From the NCBI GenBank assembly GCA_011525915.1, contig WYBM01000026.1:123567-187566 (forward strand): a stretch of 64,000 nucleotides of DNA. Reading direction: 5' to 3'. Positions 32,118-40,750 of this stretch are shown piece after piece (the first letter of the stretch is position 1; each line of letters begins with the position of its first letter). The notes beneath the pieces are model-generated. The model was not told the DNA's origin. It searched no databases and saw only the letters and a program-made list of their open reading frames with translations. Both the position numbers and the translations under genes were made by a program. The stretch comes from Ardenticatenaceae bacterium. GTDB lineage: Bacteria; Chloroflexota; Anaerolineae; Promineifilales; Promineifilaceae.

Positions 32118-34583
32118 TTACGGGCCAGCACCCCAGGCAGCGCTGGCACAGTGCAAACCTGCCGGGGCAAATGACTGTTCATAATCCTGAGCCGGGGCCA
32201 TGAGGCGTATAAAATTGTCCTCCACCAGGGCCAGCCAACGGCCGTCGTCCGTCCAATCGGCGTGCCAGTGCATGGGCAGTGCCAGGTGGGAACCCGCATG
32301 AGCGGTAAAGGTTTGTAACGCACCTGTGGTCACATGATAGAGATAGATACGCCACTGCTGCCCGGCTTCATCTTCCAGGCCAGCTATGAGCAGCCAACGG
32401 CCGTCAGGCGAGAAGCGATAGCCCCTGGCAGCGTGTGGCTGAAGGGCTAATGGCTGGGCGATGATCTCCCCGGCTTGTCCATGGGCCGCAAACAGCAGCG
32501 GACCACCATCACCCACACCCAGAATCAACAACACCTTCGGGTTTTGCGGCGACGGCCGTACAAACTCCAGGCGCAACGTGCCTGCACGCGGCGCTTCCGG
32601 CAAAGAGGCCAGCAGACGCGTGCTGCTGAGGACCACACTGGGCGTAAGATTGCTGACGTTTGCCTCCACGATCTGCATTTCATCAGGGCCAGACACCACA
32701 TAACCAAGCCATTCATTATCAAACCAGAAAGGGGAGATGCCGGCGGTGATCTCGCCCAGGTCAGGCCCTTTGTCGCTTTCATACACCACCAGTAGGGGCG
32801 CGCCATCTAAGCCCTCATTGTGTAAGCGAGTTTCGCCCACGGCCGTGATCGTGCCCACCCCATTGGGCGACCAGGCCGGGTAGCCCTCCATGGGCGTTGG
32901 CGCACACCCTTCCCCCGCCAGGCAGGTGGGAATGTTGAGCAGCCAGTAGCCGTCGTCCGGCGCTGTCATCGTCCACAACAGCTGCTGCCGGGTGGGGTCG
33001 CTGAGCGAAGGAAAAGCCACCGACGCCGCTTCCGGCCACGCCAGGTCAAATTGAGCGCCGTCTGCCCACAAGAACGTATCAGCCACCTGGCCGGCTTCCC
33101 CTTGTGTGATCAGCGTAACGGCCAGCCCACTGTGGTTCGGCAAGGCACGAATATACCCGGTGTCGGCGGGCAGGTCGGCCAGCTTGGTGGTCTGGTTACG
33201 GGCAAAGTCGTGCCGGTACAACGCCAGCGCCCCCGCCGCCTCATCCTGGCAGAGCAAGACAAGGGGCTGAGGAGGCACCGCGGCAGTGGCCAATGCCCAT
33301 CGTTGTGCCTGTTTGGTCTGCACATATGCCCGCCACCGCGTTTCCAATTCATCCATCGTAAAGCGATTGTCAGTCATGGCCTGCAGCCACTCATCGTATA
33401 ACATGACCTCACTCCCCGCCAGGGAGTGCCCCATAGTTTTGGGAGCCACACGTAGGTCTTGAATGAGAAAATCCAACAAAGCGTATACAAAGGGGGTGGC
33501 CGGCTCACGGCTGCGCCACAGCGGTTCGCCCGCGCGCAGTGTCACCGCTTGTTCCGCCAGATGCTGCCAATTGGTCAGGGTAAGAGGATACGGCCGTAAT
33601 GCCAACCGTCTCAGCTGCCAGGCCTCCCAGGCCTGCCAAAATGGCCCTTCAGAACCGATAATAAGGCCTGATAGCTGGCGCATCAGCGGGCTGACAAGTT
33701 GGGCACTATAGCCGCGGACCATCACCTGGTAGCCGGCCTCATCCGGCGGCAGCCCGGCCAGGGTGGGCGTAGGCAGCCGCACCAACCAACTGTCGTTGAC
33801 AAACACTACAGTATCAAACTGGGGTGATAAAGCAGCAGGGTTGGTGGAAAATTCTACCTGCAAATGAAACCCACGAGGGCAGTCAAAGGCAGTGCTGGCG
33901 CACAAAGCGGCCAGCGTGGTGTCCAGGTCCAGCGCCAATCGCTCGACGATTTTCTGATCGCGAGCCGGGTAAGTGAATGTTAGAAAAAAACCTGCTTTGC
34001 TTTGGGTCTCACCCCAAAAGTCAGCCGTAGGGGGAGCCAGCAGCCAGCGGTCGGGGCCCAGCCGATAGACGGCCGTTTGCCGCAGCCGCACCGTTTCTGT
34101 GATCCCATTGCCCACGCTGTAGCTGTACACTTGCTCGGCCACCACCTCGGCCGAATTAAATGCCGCATTAAGCGTTGTAGAAAGGACGGTCGTGGCCGGA
34201 TCGGCCGGCAGATGTGTCAGGCCAAATGCTTCGCGGTTCTGATAATGGCCATCTAACACCAGTTGTTCCAGCGTTACCGCCCACTCGTTATCCCGGCCTG
34301 AAAGAAAGGTGGTCAACAACTCTGCGTCACCTTCGCTGGCCGCATCTTCGATCACGGTATAACTGGCCATCAGGTCAGATTCCGCATCCTCGGTGGCTTC
34401 TTCGACACGCTGCGTCAGGGCCCAGTAGCTGCCTAATGCTGCCCCGACCACCAGGATCAACAGCGCCAGCAACAGCCAACGCCCGCGCCGCCCTGGTCCG
34501 GATGGTTCCTGACCTGGTTCTGGGGTGGTGACCGGTGGTTCGTCCCAATCAACCCTTTCGTCAGTTTGCCAATCAAAAGACAT
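32118..34583 (-). CDS. Membrane-anchored protein with C-terminal beta-propeller-like repeats
   Basis: 821 residues, not assigned to a known family. A short cytoplasmic head rich in acidic and proline residues, one transmembrane helix (RWLLLALLILVVGAALGSYWAL, about 35-56), then a large extracytoplasmic region. The last third has WD40/TolB-like blades (GYRFSPDGRWLLIAGLED...WRIYLYHVTTGALQ, WTDDGRWLALVEDNFIRLM). It lies between a lytic transglycosylase lipoprotein and an M23 peptidase, suggesting a scaffold or sensor for wall remodelling. The only ribosome site is far from the ATG, with a hairpin between them. Confidence 0.7.
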   Translation of the reverse strand: MSFDWQTDERVDWDEPPVTTPEPGQEPSGPGRRGRWLLLALLILVVGAALGSYWALTQRVEEATEDAESDLMASYTVIEDAASEGDAELLTTFLSGRDNEWAVTLEQLVLDGHYQNREAFGLTHLPADPATTVLSTTLNAAFNSAEVVAEQVYSYSVGNGITETVRLRQTAVYRLGPDRWLLAPPTADFWGETQSKAGFFLTFTYPARDQKIVERLALDLDTTLAALCASTAFDCPRGFHLQVEFSTNPAALSPQFDTVVFVNDSWLVRLPTPTLAGLPPDEAGYQVMVRGYSAQLVSPLMRQLSGLIIGSEGPFWQAWEAWQLRRLALRPYPLTLTNWQHLAEQAVTLRAGEPLWRSREPATPFVYALLDFLIQDLRVAPKTMGHSLAGSEVMLYDEWLQAMTDNRFTMDELETRWRAYVQTKQAQRWALATAAVPPQPLVLLCQDEAAGALALYRHDFARNQTTKLADLPADTGYIRALPNHSGLAVTLITQGEAGQVADTFLWADGAQFDLAWPEAASVAFPSLSDPTRQQLLWTMTAPDDGYWLLNIPTCLAGEGCAPTPMEGYPAWSPNGVGTITAVGETRLHNEGLDGAPLLVVYESDKGPDLGEITAGISPFWFDNEWLGYVVSGPDEMQIVEANVSNLTPSVVLSSTRLLASLPEAPRAGTLRLEFVRPSPQNPKVLLILGVGDGGPLLFAAHGQAGEIIAQPLALQPHAARGYRFSPDGRWLLIAGLEDEAGQQWRIYLYHVTTGALQTFTAHAGSHLALPMHWHADWTDDGRWLALVEDNFIRLMAPAQDYEQSFAPAGLHCASAAWGAGP

Positions 34584-34613
34584 AATGTACAGCAGTGCCT
34601 GGCACTACCTCCT
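34584..34613 (-). promoter_or_regulatory. Ribosome site separated from its ATG by a hairpin
   Basis: AGGAGGT (34613-34607 on minus) ends 23 bases before the ATG at 34583. Directly between them, AGTGC-CTG-GCACT-type arms (34594-34606) form a small stem. Folding it out leaves 10 bases between ribosome site and ATG, a workable spacing. No other start codon fits the site. Confidence 0.4.
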
Positions 34614-37167
34614 AATTCCCATACAAATACCGGTAAATCGCAAACCCTTCGTAAATGCGCTCGATGTAGGTGCGCGTCTCGGCAAAATCCACCGTTTCCA
34701 CGTACACATCCAGGTCACTACCTGCCTGATCATACCAGCGAGCAGCGTTGCCTGGTCCGGCATTGTAAGCAGACAGCGCCGCATGAACGGACCCGTCAAA
34801 CGTGTCTAGTTGTTGGTCCAGGTAAAAAGCACCAAAGTTGAGGCCAACATAAGGTTTATACAGGTCATCATTTTCGTAATCAGGCCAGTTGAGCTGCCGG
34901 GCGATATAGGCACCCGTATCAGGAATGACCTGGCTTAAACCCTGGGCCACCGCACTGGAAGTGGCAAAGCTCTCAAACAGGCTTTCCTGGCGCAGCAGGG
35001 CAAATTGCAGGCGCGGATCATAGTTGTACTGGTCGGCCAGCGGCAGCACCAGATCTGCATAGTAAACGGGGTACATAAGACGACCGATAAATTTCGGGAC
35101 GGCCAACACGGACTGGCCAGCCAGAATAGGCAAACGCGCCGCCGCCAGGATGGAAGAACGGTACAGCCCCAGCTCACGAAAGGCCAGGGCCAATTGGTAA
35201 CTGCTGAGAGCGTCACCGGTGTAGGCTTCACGCACCGCTTCCAGTTCACGTTTGGCCTGCTCACGCAGCCCCAACTGCCACAGCTTTTCCCCACGAATGA
35301 AGCGAGCATCAGCGGCAATTGAAGGTGCGAGTGTGCGCACGTCGGCCTCTGCGGCCAGCCCCAACCAGTCACGCAGCCACGCTTCGGCTTCTGCCTGGGC
35401 GGCGGCTTCCTCTTCAAGCGTGGGATGTTGAAAGGGGACCACGGCCGTAAACGCCCCACTGCCTGCCACCAGGTCTTTTGCCCGCAAGGCATAGTAGTTC
35501 ACGGCCTGGTTGGCCTCAGCCTGCCGCTGGGCAAAAGCCAGCATCTTGTGGGGGTCAGGCACCCCGGCACCAGACTCTTCGTGGGTAGATGATTCATAAC
35601 CGGGCAGCACCCGCAGCAGCCACACCAGGGCGGCGCTGCCATATTGGCTGGCCGGGTAATTTTGGGCGGCGCGCTGCCACAGAATCACGGCCGTGTCTAA
35701 ACCACCGGGCACTTCACCGTCGCCGCTGTGGTAAGCCAGCCAACCGGCATGAAAAAGTGCCTGGGGTGCATCTTCATGCCAGCCGTAATTATCTGCCAGC
35801 AGCGTATAGCGGGTGACGGCCGTGGGCACGTCGCCCTGGCGCTCGGCGATGGCGGCCGACCACCAGGCGGCAAACGGCGCCGATTGGCCATCGGGGTAGT
35901 TTTGCAGGTAAGCCTGGTAATTCTCCAGCGCGCCCTGCCGGTCACCGGTGCGGGCCAGCATTTTACCACGTTCAATGGTGGCCGCAGCCGGGTTGGCGGC
36001 GGCGTAGCTTTCTAAGGCGGCCAGCGCCGCCGGTACATTGCCTAACGCTTCATAAGACCAGGCAGCGTAGAGGTGGGCTTCCGGGTTGGCGCTTTCCGGG
36101 TTGGCCTGCAGGTAACGATCAAAAGCGGCGGCGGCCGGGTCATAGGATTTAGCGTGGTAATTAACCAGGCCACGTTGGTACTCATCTACCGGCACGCCCG
36201 CTTCCACCAATTCTACCAGCCCCAGATAGGTTTCATAAGCACGGGGGTAAGCGGTGAGGGCTTGCTGGAAACGACCATAAGCCGCCTCGTTATTCCCCGC
36301 CAGCAGTTCTGCATAGCCAGCCTTGTAGGCCATCTCGCCCTGGGTAAACTCGGTCACGGCCAGGTTGCGAATGGCGTCATAGTGGCTAATGGCCGCGGCG
36401 TAATTTTGGGTGTCCAGGTACAGTTGGGCCAGCGTCCGCCGGTTGGCAATGTCTGTCAGGCGATGAGCCGGGGCGGTCACGGCCGTTTCGCGGGCGATCT
36501 GAGCGTTAGCAGCATCTCCCATGGCCGTGTAAGTTTCGGCTATCAAAGGGTACACGTAGGCGCCCATGTCTGCATTGGCGTTCAGGTAAGTCTGATAAGC
36601 GGCAATCGCCCCGGCATGGTCCCCCAGTGCGGCGCGCGCCTGGCCGGTATAAAAATGGGCAGCCGTTGGCATTTGCTCGCCAGCCAGTGTCATCAACTGA
36701 TCAAAAGCCCGCAGGGCATCTTCATGGCGGCCTTCGCGCCCGTAGGCAATTCCCAAACTGTACAGGTTGTGGATCTGCTGCGTCGGTGTAAACGCCTCTG
36801 GCTGCTGGACATTGGCTTCCAGCAACATAATGGCCTGCGCATCATTGCCGTTGTGTAGATCAGCGTTGGCCAGTTGAATGCGTTCCAGGGGCATGGGCGT
36901 GTTGGTGGCGGTGGGTAGCGGGGTAACGGTAGGCACGGCCGTGAGCGTGGGCAGCGGCTGTGTAGATTCAGGGGCGGCGACGGCCGTGTTTAAAGGTGGT
37001 TCTGTCGGCGGCACCGGCACGGTAGGCAGCCCGGCCGCCAGCGTAGGTGTGGGCATATGTGTGCTGGTGACGGCGGCGGCAACGGGCTGGGCTTCTTCAT
37101 CGCTGCCGCAAGCGACCAGAGCCACGGCGAGTAAAAAGATGAGGGTTGTCTTTCTAAATAGATTCAT
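34612..37167 (-). CDS. Lytic transglycosylase lipoprotein (SLT domain) with TPR repeats
   Basis: An 851-residue lipoprotein: signal peptide with lipobox ALVAC, lipidated Cys20. A T/P-rich spacer is followed by about 500 residues of TPR-like helices (for example IQLANADLHNGNDAQAIMLLEANVQQP, ALFHAGWLAYHSGDGEVPGGLDTAVILWQRA), as in Slt70-type doughnut enzymes. The C-terminal SLT domain (about 690-851) has the catalytic Glu in LQFALLRQESLFESFATSSAVAQGLSQVIP and the conserved ALSAYNAGPGNAARW. It cleaves peptidoglycan glycan strands to anhydromuropeptides. No strong ribosome site is seen. It belongs to the envelope cluster with mltG and the M23 peptidase. Confidence 0.92.
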   Translation of the reverse strand: MNLFRKTTLIFLLAVALVACGSDEEAQPVAAAVTSTHMPTPTLAAGLPTVPVPPTEPPLNTAVAAPESTQPLPTLTAVPTVTPLPTATNTPMPLERIQLANADLHNGNDAQAIMLLEANVQQPEAFTPTQQIHNLYSLGIAYGREGRHEDALRAFDQLMTLAGEQMPTAAHFYTGQARAALGDHAGAIAAYQTYLNANADMGAYVYPLIAETYTAMGDAANAQIARETAVTAPAHRLTDIANRRTLAQLYLDTQNYAAAISHYDAIRNLAVTEFTQGEMAYKAGYAELLAGNNEAAYGRFQQALTAYPRAYETYLGLVELVEAGVPVDEYQRGLVNYHAKSYDPAAAAFDRYLQANPESANPEAHLYAAWSYEALGNVPAALAALESYAAANPAAATIERGKMLARTGDRQGALENYQAYLQNYPDGQSAPFAAWWSAAIAERQGDVPTAVTRYTLLADNYGWHEDAPQALFHAGWLAYHSGDGEVPGGLDTAVILWQRAAQNYPASQYGSAALVWLLRVLPGYESSTHEESGAGVPDPHKMLAFAQRQAEANQAVNYYALRAKDLVAGSGAFTAVVPFQHPTLEEEAAAQAEAEAWLRDWLGLAAEADVRTLAPSIAADARFIRGEKLWQLGLREQAKRELEAVREAYTGDALSSYQLALAFRELGLYRSSILAAARLPILAGQSVLAVPKFIGRLMYPVYYADLVLPLADQYNYDPRLQFALLRQESLFESFATSSAVAQGLSQVIPDTGAYIARQLNWPDYENDDLYKPYVGLNFGAFYLDQQLDTFDGSVHAALSAYNAGPGNAARWYDQAGSDLDVYVETVDFAETRTYIERIYEGFAIYRYLYGN

Positions 37168-37218
37168 AAACTATATTGTGCCGGGCACGGCCGTGTTAAA
37201 CCCGACGATTGCCAGCTG

Positions 37219-38172
37219 TCAGGCTGATGATTCCACCACATCGGGCGGTTCAGCAGCCGCGGTTTCCACCGGGGGCAACAGCGTTTCATACTTGGCCATG
37301 CGCTCCGCGAACTCTTTTTCTGTCACATATTGACTAATGCCCCGCTCTCCGGCCACCATCTCCAGCCCTAGATACAACGGCACCAGTTGAAACAATCCCA
37401 TCCAGATAAAGATAATGTTAAAAATTTGCTTCACCTGCTGGGCCTGGACCCCCACCTGTTTCCCTGACAGGCGCAAACGATCATTCACATCTACCACAAT
37501 GCGAATGTACTCGTCCAGAACAGGCTGCACCTCCCCAAGGGTGGTGTTAAGATTGGCCATGTCGGTGGCCAGTTGGTCAACATTCTGGTTCATGATATCC
37601 AGGCTGGACTTGGTGGTTTCCAATTCTGTTTCCAGGCTGCGCAGTGTCTCTGGCAGCCCGTCCAGGCTGGCCCCCAGGTCAGTAACGGCCTGGTCAAAGG
37701 GCACCTCAGGATTGTAGTCAATGCCCAGATCATAATTAAGGTTAAAACCGAGAATCGTTTCGTCTATTTTAAATCGGCTCAGCGTGATAAGGGTCGTATC
37801 GATGACGGCAGCCACTTCTACCAGCGTGGGCAGGGTATTTTGCAGGGTTTCAATGCTGTTGGGCACATCGCTGGCCACCACGGTTGAGATCTCATCAATC
37901 AAAGGTTCGGCGTCAGCCACGGCCGTGGCCATGTCACCGGCCGTTGTTTCCATCGTCGTCAGGGTGACGCTGAGGTCAGTGAGTGTCTGTTTAGAAACCA
38001 CCAGGGTGTTTTCCACGTTATCAAGTGTCTCTGAAGTCAGCTCCAAGGCGTTGCTCATGGTCAACGCCAGGTTGTCGATGAACCGGTTGGTGAGTTGCAA
38101 TCCCTGGTAAGCGATGCCCGCGCCAATGAACGCGATCACAATAAAGATAACACCTACAATTCTACGAATCAT
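37219..38172 (-). CDS. Two-TM coiled-coil membrane protein
   Basis: 317 residues, no recognised family. An N-terminal transmembrane helix (VGVIFIVIAFIGAGIAYQGL) is followed by about 220 residues rich in T, L, D and E with heptad character (LETELETTKSSLDIMNQNVDQLATDMANLNTTLGEVQ). A second helix (IFNIIFIWMGLFQLVPLYLGLEMV) and a short cytoplasmic tail ending in a PP-rich stretch follow. The layout resembles methyl-accepting or septation-like extracytoplasmic coiled coils but lacks signalling motifs. AGGAGGT gives a good ribosome site. A structural role in the envelope cluster is possible. Confidence 0.7.
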   Translation of the reverse strand: MIRRIVGVIFIVIAFIGAGIAYQGLQLTNRFIDNLALTMSNALELTSETLDNVENTLVVSKQTLTDLSVTLTTMETTAGDMATAVADAEPLIDEISTVVASDVPNSIETLQNTLPTLVEVAAVIDTTLITLSRFKIDETILGFNLNYDLGIDYNPEVPFDQAVTDLGASLDGLPETLRSLETELETTKSSLDIMNQNVDQLATDMANLNTTLGEVQPVLDEYIRIVVDVNDRLRLSGKQVGVQAQQVKQIFNIIFIWMGLFQLVPLYLGLEMVAGERGISQYVTEKEFAERMAKYETLLPPVETAAAEPPDVVESSA

Positions 38173-38208
38173 CTAGCTACCTCCTGTTAACGGCAACACC
38201 ATGTTTGC

Positions 38209-38901
38209 CTATAAATTCCCTTCGTCATACCCCTGGGCGCCCAAATCGGTGATGGCCGCCTCTACCTCTTCATGGCTCAAACCGCCGGCTTCCAGGTCGG
38301 CCGCTGATTTTTCCCGTAAGCCTACCAAAATTTCCAGGCCTACCAGGCCAGGGTCAGCGCTGCCTGTACGGAATTCCGCTGGTGCATTTTCCAGCCAGTC
38401 AAAGAGCATGTTTTCCACGGCCGTGAAGTCACCTTCTTGTTCATAATAGCGCAGTAAATGGATGCACGTAGACGCCGGCACATGATAATCAGCCAGCGCC
38501 GTTACCAGCCGGTCAACATCGGGGGCAAACTCACCCTCGTCTACCTGCTCACCAGATTGAGCTAACATGAGCACAAGGTTCAGCGCCTTCACATAACGGC
38601 CGTAAGCCGCTTCTTCTTCCTCTTGGGCCCGCAGCATATCCCCTTCCTCTGTTAGTACGGCAGTCAAAAAGAGGCATTTGTCTTCCCAGGCAACAGCATT
38701 ATCGGCCTGCACCCGGTCTAGAATGACCTCATCTGGCAGGTTTACCAACCCATCTGTGCCAATGCCTACCAATTCACGGACGGCCTGGTCAATGACGGCG
38801 TGGGCTTCGCGGTAATTACCCGTCCGGGCCATATCAAGAATGTAGGGCAGCAGGCCACGCAGCTGTTCAATCATACGCATAAGAAAGTCTTGTTTGGGCA
38901 T
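38209..38901 (-). CDS. Helical cytoplasmic protein, DUF6483-like
   Basis: 230 residues without signal peptide. The opening PKQDFLMRMIEQLRGLLPYILDMARTGNYREAHAVIDQAVRELVGI recalls DUF6483 proteins, which are predicted to be all-helical and TPR-like. The family assignment is from memory and tentative. The central part has acidic helices (EEGDMLRAQEEEEAAYGRYVKALNLVLML). It is situated between the DUF4037 gene and the coiled-coil membrane protein, closely spaced on the same strand. Function unknown. Confidence 0.65.
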   Translation of the reverse strand: MPKQDFLMRMIEQLRGLLPYILDMARTGNYREAHAVIDQAVRELVGIGTDGLVNLPDEVILDRVQADNAVAWEDKCLFLTAVLTEEGDMLRAQEEEEAAYGRYVKALNLVLMLAQSGEQVDEGEFAPDVDRLVTALADYHVPASTCIHLLRYYEQEGDFTAVENMLFDWLENAPAEFRTGSADPGLVGLEILVGLREKSAADLEAGGLSHEEVEAAITDLGAQGYDEGNL

Positions 38902-38963
38902 AGGGTCTCGCTAGTGCCGTGTCAGGCACACCACCACGGCAGGGGTGATGTGTCTGGCATGGC

Positions 38964-40049
38964 TTAAGTTTGGTACAACGGCCGTAACCGACGGCCATAG
39001 GGCGGGTAACTCCGCAGGTCTGTATTGTCGGAGAATTGATCAAGGCTGCCAAATAGCGGCAGTTGGCGGATTTGTTCATCTTGAATGGCAGCGCGGACGG
39101 CAGCAGCATACCCACCGGCATGTGTGCGGAAGGGACGGCCGTGAAATGGCTGACAGCCCGTGGCCAAAGACGGGGTGATAGTCAGGCGATTGTGCACTTC
39201 ACCGATGATCTGGAAGGCATGGCATAGGTGGTTTTCCCGCGCCGGCCACGCTGCAGCCGTTAATACACACTGCAAGATCGGGCCGAGCGCGCCTGCACAG
39301 GACAGGCGGGCAAACGCTGTACCAAACCACTTGGGGTAAGGAGCGTACTGCTTTTCATACAAAAAGCCCAACATCATGACATCATGTACCAACCGCGCTG
39401 CTAGCAGCCGGGAGCCAAGGTCATCACCGCAAAAACCGGTACGCCCCACAAAGTGGTCTTCCTGGCCAATACGCGCCCACTGGCAAGCTAGCAGGTAAAG
39501 CCAGATATCTGTGGGGTAATAGGCCAGTTGGTGGCGCAGCTCTGACAGCTTTCCCTGATCATCGGCAAAAACACGGCCAGCGGTGACCTGCAGCAACTGC
39601 TGTTGGGCTACCGTCAGCCAATCTACCGCGTCCCATACCCGGGTCGGATCAAGGCCTAACTGGCCGGTGAAAAAACCGCGCACCGTCACCACCTCTAGAC
39701 GATGGCTGACTGGGCCCTGCTGAATATCGGTTAACAGCCGTGTCCCTTCTCCATCTTCTGGGCCAAAGTGAACGGAGTAACCACGATAGCGGTAAGGCAG
39801 GTGGTGAGCCAGGGTTTCGGCCACGGCCGTGGCGGCCCACACATGATCTGCTTCTCGCAAAAACAACTGCTGACGGATACCCCAATCATGGTCGGTGGAC
39901 ATGTCATCATCAAAGCCCAACACGTCTGACCCACTGCCTAACCGGGCAGCGGCATAGGGCAGGTCAGGGAAATGCACGGCCAACAGGGGGCGCACTACTT
40001 CGTGAAAAAATTGCTCGTTCAGGTCTAAGCCAGAGATGAATTCAGTCAT
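38964..40049 (-). CDS. DUF4037-type nucleotidyltransferase-like protein
   Basis: A 361-residue protein. The N-terminal portion contains AARLGSGSDVLGFDDDMSTDHDWG, the motif of DUF4037 proteins, which are predicted nucleotidyltransferase-fold enzymes (GS...DxD-like acidic pair). Downstream helical segments (IWLYLLACQWARIGQEDHFVGRTGFCGDDLGSRLLAARLVHDVMMLGFLYEKQYAPYPKWFGTAFARL) are also typical. The ATG overlaps the stop of the preceding lipoprotein gene as ATGA, so the two are translationally coupled. The substrate is unknown; antibiotic-nucleotidyltransferase-like chemistry is only a fold-level suggestion. Confidence 0.82.
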   Translation of the reverse strand: MTEFISGLDLNEQFFHEVVRPLLAVHFPDLPYAAARLGSGSDVLGFDDDMSTDHDWGIRQQLFLREADHVWAATAVAETLAHHLPYRYRGYSVHFGPEDGEGTRLLTDIQQGPVSHRLEVVTVRGFFTGQLGLDPTRVWDAVDWLTVAQQQLLQVTAGRVFADDQGKLSELRHQLAYYPTDIWLYLLACQWARIGQEDHFVGRTGFCGDDLGSRLLAARLVHDVMMLGFLYEKQYAPYPKWFGTAFARLSCAGALGPILQCVLTAAAWPARENHLCHAFQIIGEVHNRLTITPSLATGCQPFHGRPFRTHAGGYAAAVRAAIQDEQIRQLPLFGSLDQFSDNTDLRSYPPYGRRLRPLYQT

Positions 40050-40750
40050 CGGGTATCAGGTATTGGCACAAACACAGTGCCGGTCAGACCATCGTATTCT
40101 AAACCAGTCAGGCCATCGGCGACAGCGGCCCGATCGAGGGTGGTTTGTGTTCCTTTACCCTTTTCTAAGGCTTGCCAGAGAAGTTGGAAGGCATCATACG
40201 TAGAACCGGCGTAAGGGCCAGCCACTTCATCAAAGGGGGTAAGGGTTTCATATGCCTGCTGGAACACCGCCGGCAGCGCCGCCGGATCGGCCGGGCCGAA
40301 CGGAGGGGCGCCCATGGGAATAAAAGGAAGGTGTGCCTGGGCATACAAGGGAGCAGCCACGGCCGTGGTTTCTGGCAGCCAATGCCCGATCACGGCCACC
40401 ACCTGCGGATCAATAGTCAGGGAGACGGCCGTTTGCTGTGCCAGCACCGGGTCGCCGGAATCATCCAGAGCCACCAGAGCCACCCGGTAGCCACCAATAC
40501 CACCTGCCTGGTTTATCTCTCGCACGGCCAACCGTGCGCTGTAAATGACATCATACCCAATCGCCCGATGTTCTCCCTCGAATGGCCCTACCAGGCCGAT
40601 CTTGATAACCGGGTCAACCGAGGCACAACCATAGGCGCTAACCAACAAGAATAAAGTGACGAGAACAGCGACCAGAGAGTACAGGTGACGGCTCGCCTGG
40701 CCAATCCTCTTGTACCCATCTCCAAACACGCTACTGGCACTTTTGCACAT
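40046..40750 (-). CDS. Shortened LivK-like substrate-binding lipoprotein
   Basis: 234 residues. A signal peptide with a lipobox-like VSAYGC is followed by the first lobe of a branched-chain-amino-acid-type binding protein (IKIGLVGPFEGEHRAIGYDVIYSARLAVREINQAGGIGGYRVALVALDDSGDP...VVAVIGHWLPETTAVAAPLY). Then comes a short C-terminal portion (YAGSTYDAFQLLWQALEKG) matching the end of the family. Full-length relatives have about 380 residues, so most of the second lobe appears missing although the frame is intact. The start overlaps mltG by 20 bp and the stop overlaps the DUF4037 ATG. It may no longer transport anything and could serve as a ligand sensor. Confidence 0.75.
   Translation of the reverse strand: MCKSASSVFGDGYKRIGQASRHLYSLVAVLVTLFLLVSAYGCASVDPVIKIGLVGPFEGEHRAIGYDVIYSARLAVREINQAGGIGGYRVALVALDDSGDPVLAQQTAVSLTIDPQVVAVIGHWLPETTAVAAPLYAQAHLPFIPMGAPPFGPADPAALPAVFQQAYETLTPFDEVAGPYAGSTYDAFQLLWQALEKGKGTQTTLDRAAVADGLTGLEYDGLTGTVFVPIPDTR

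Noticed and set aside
31874..32323. 149-codon minus-strand ORF overlapping the 3' end of the beta-propeller gene
   Set aside because: Different frame from a well-supported gene, no domain features.
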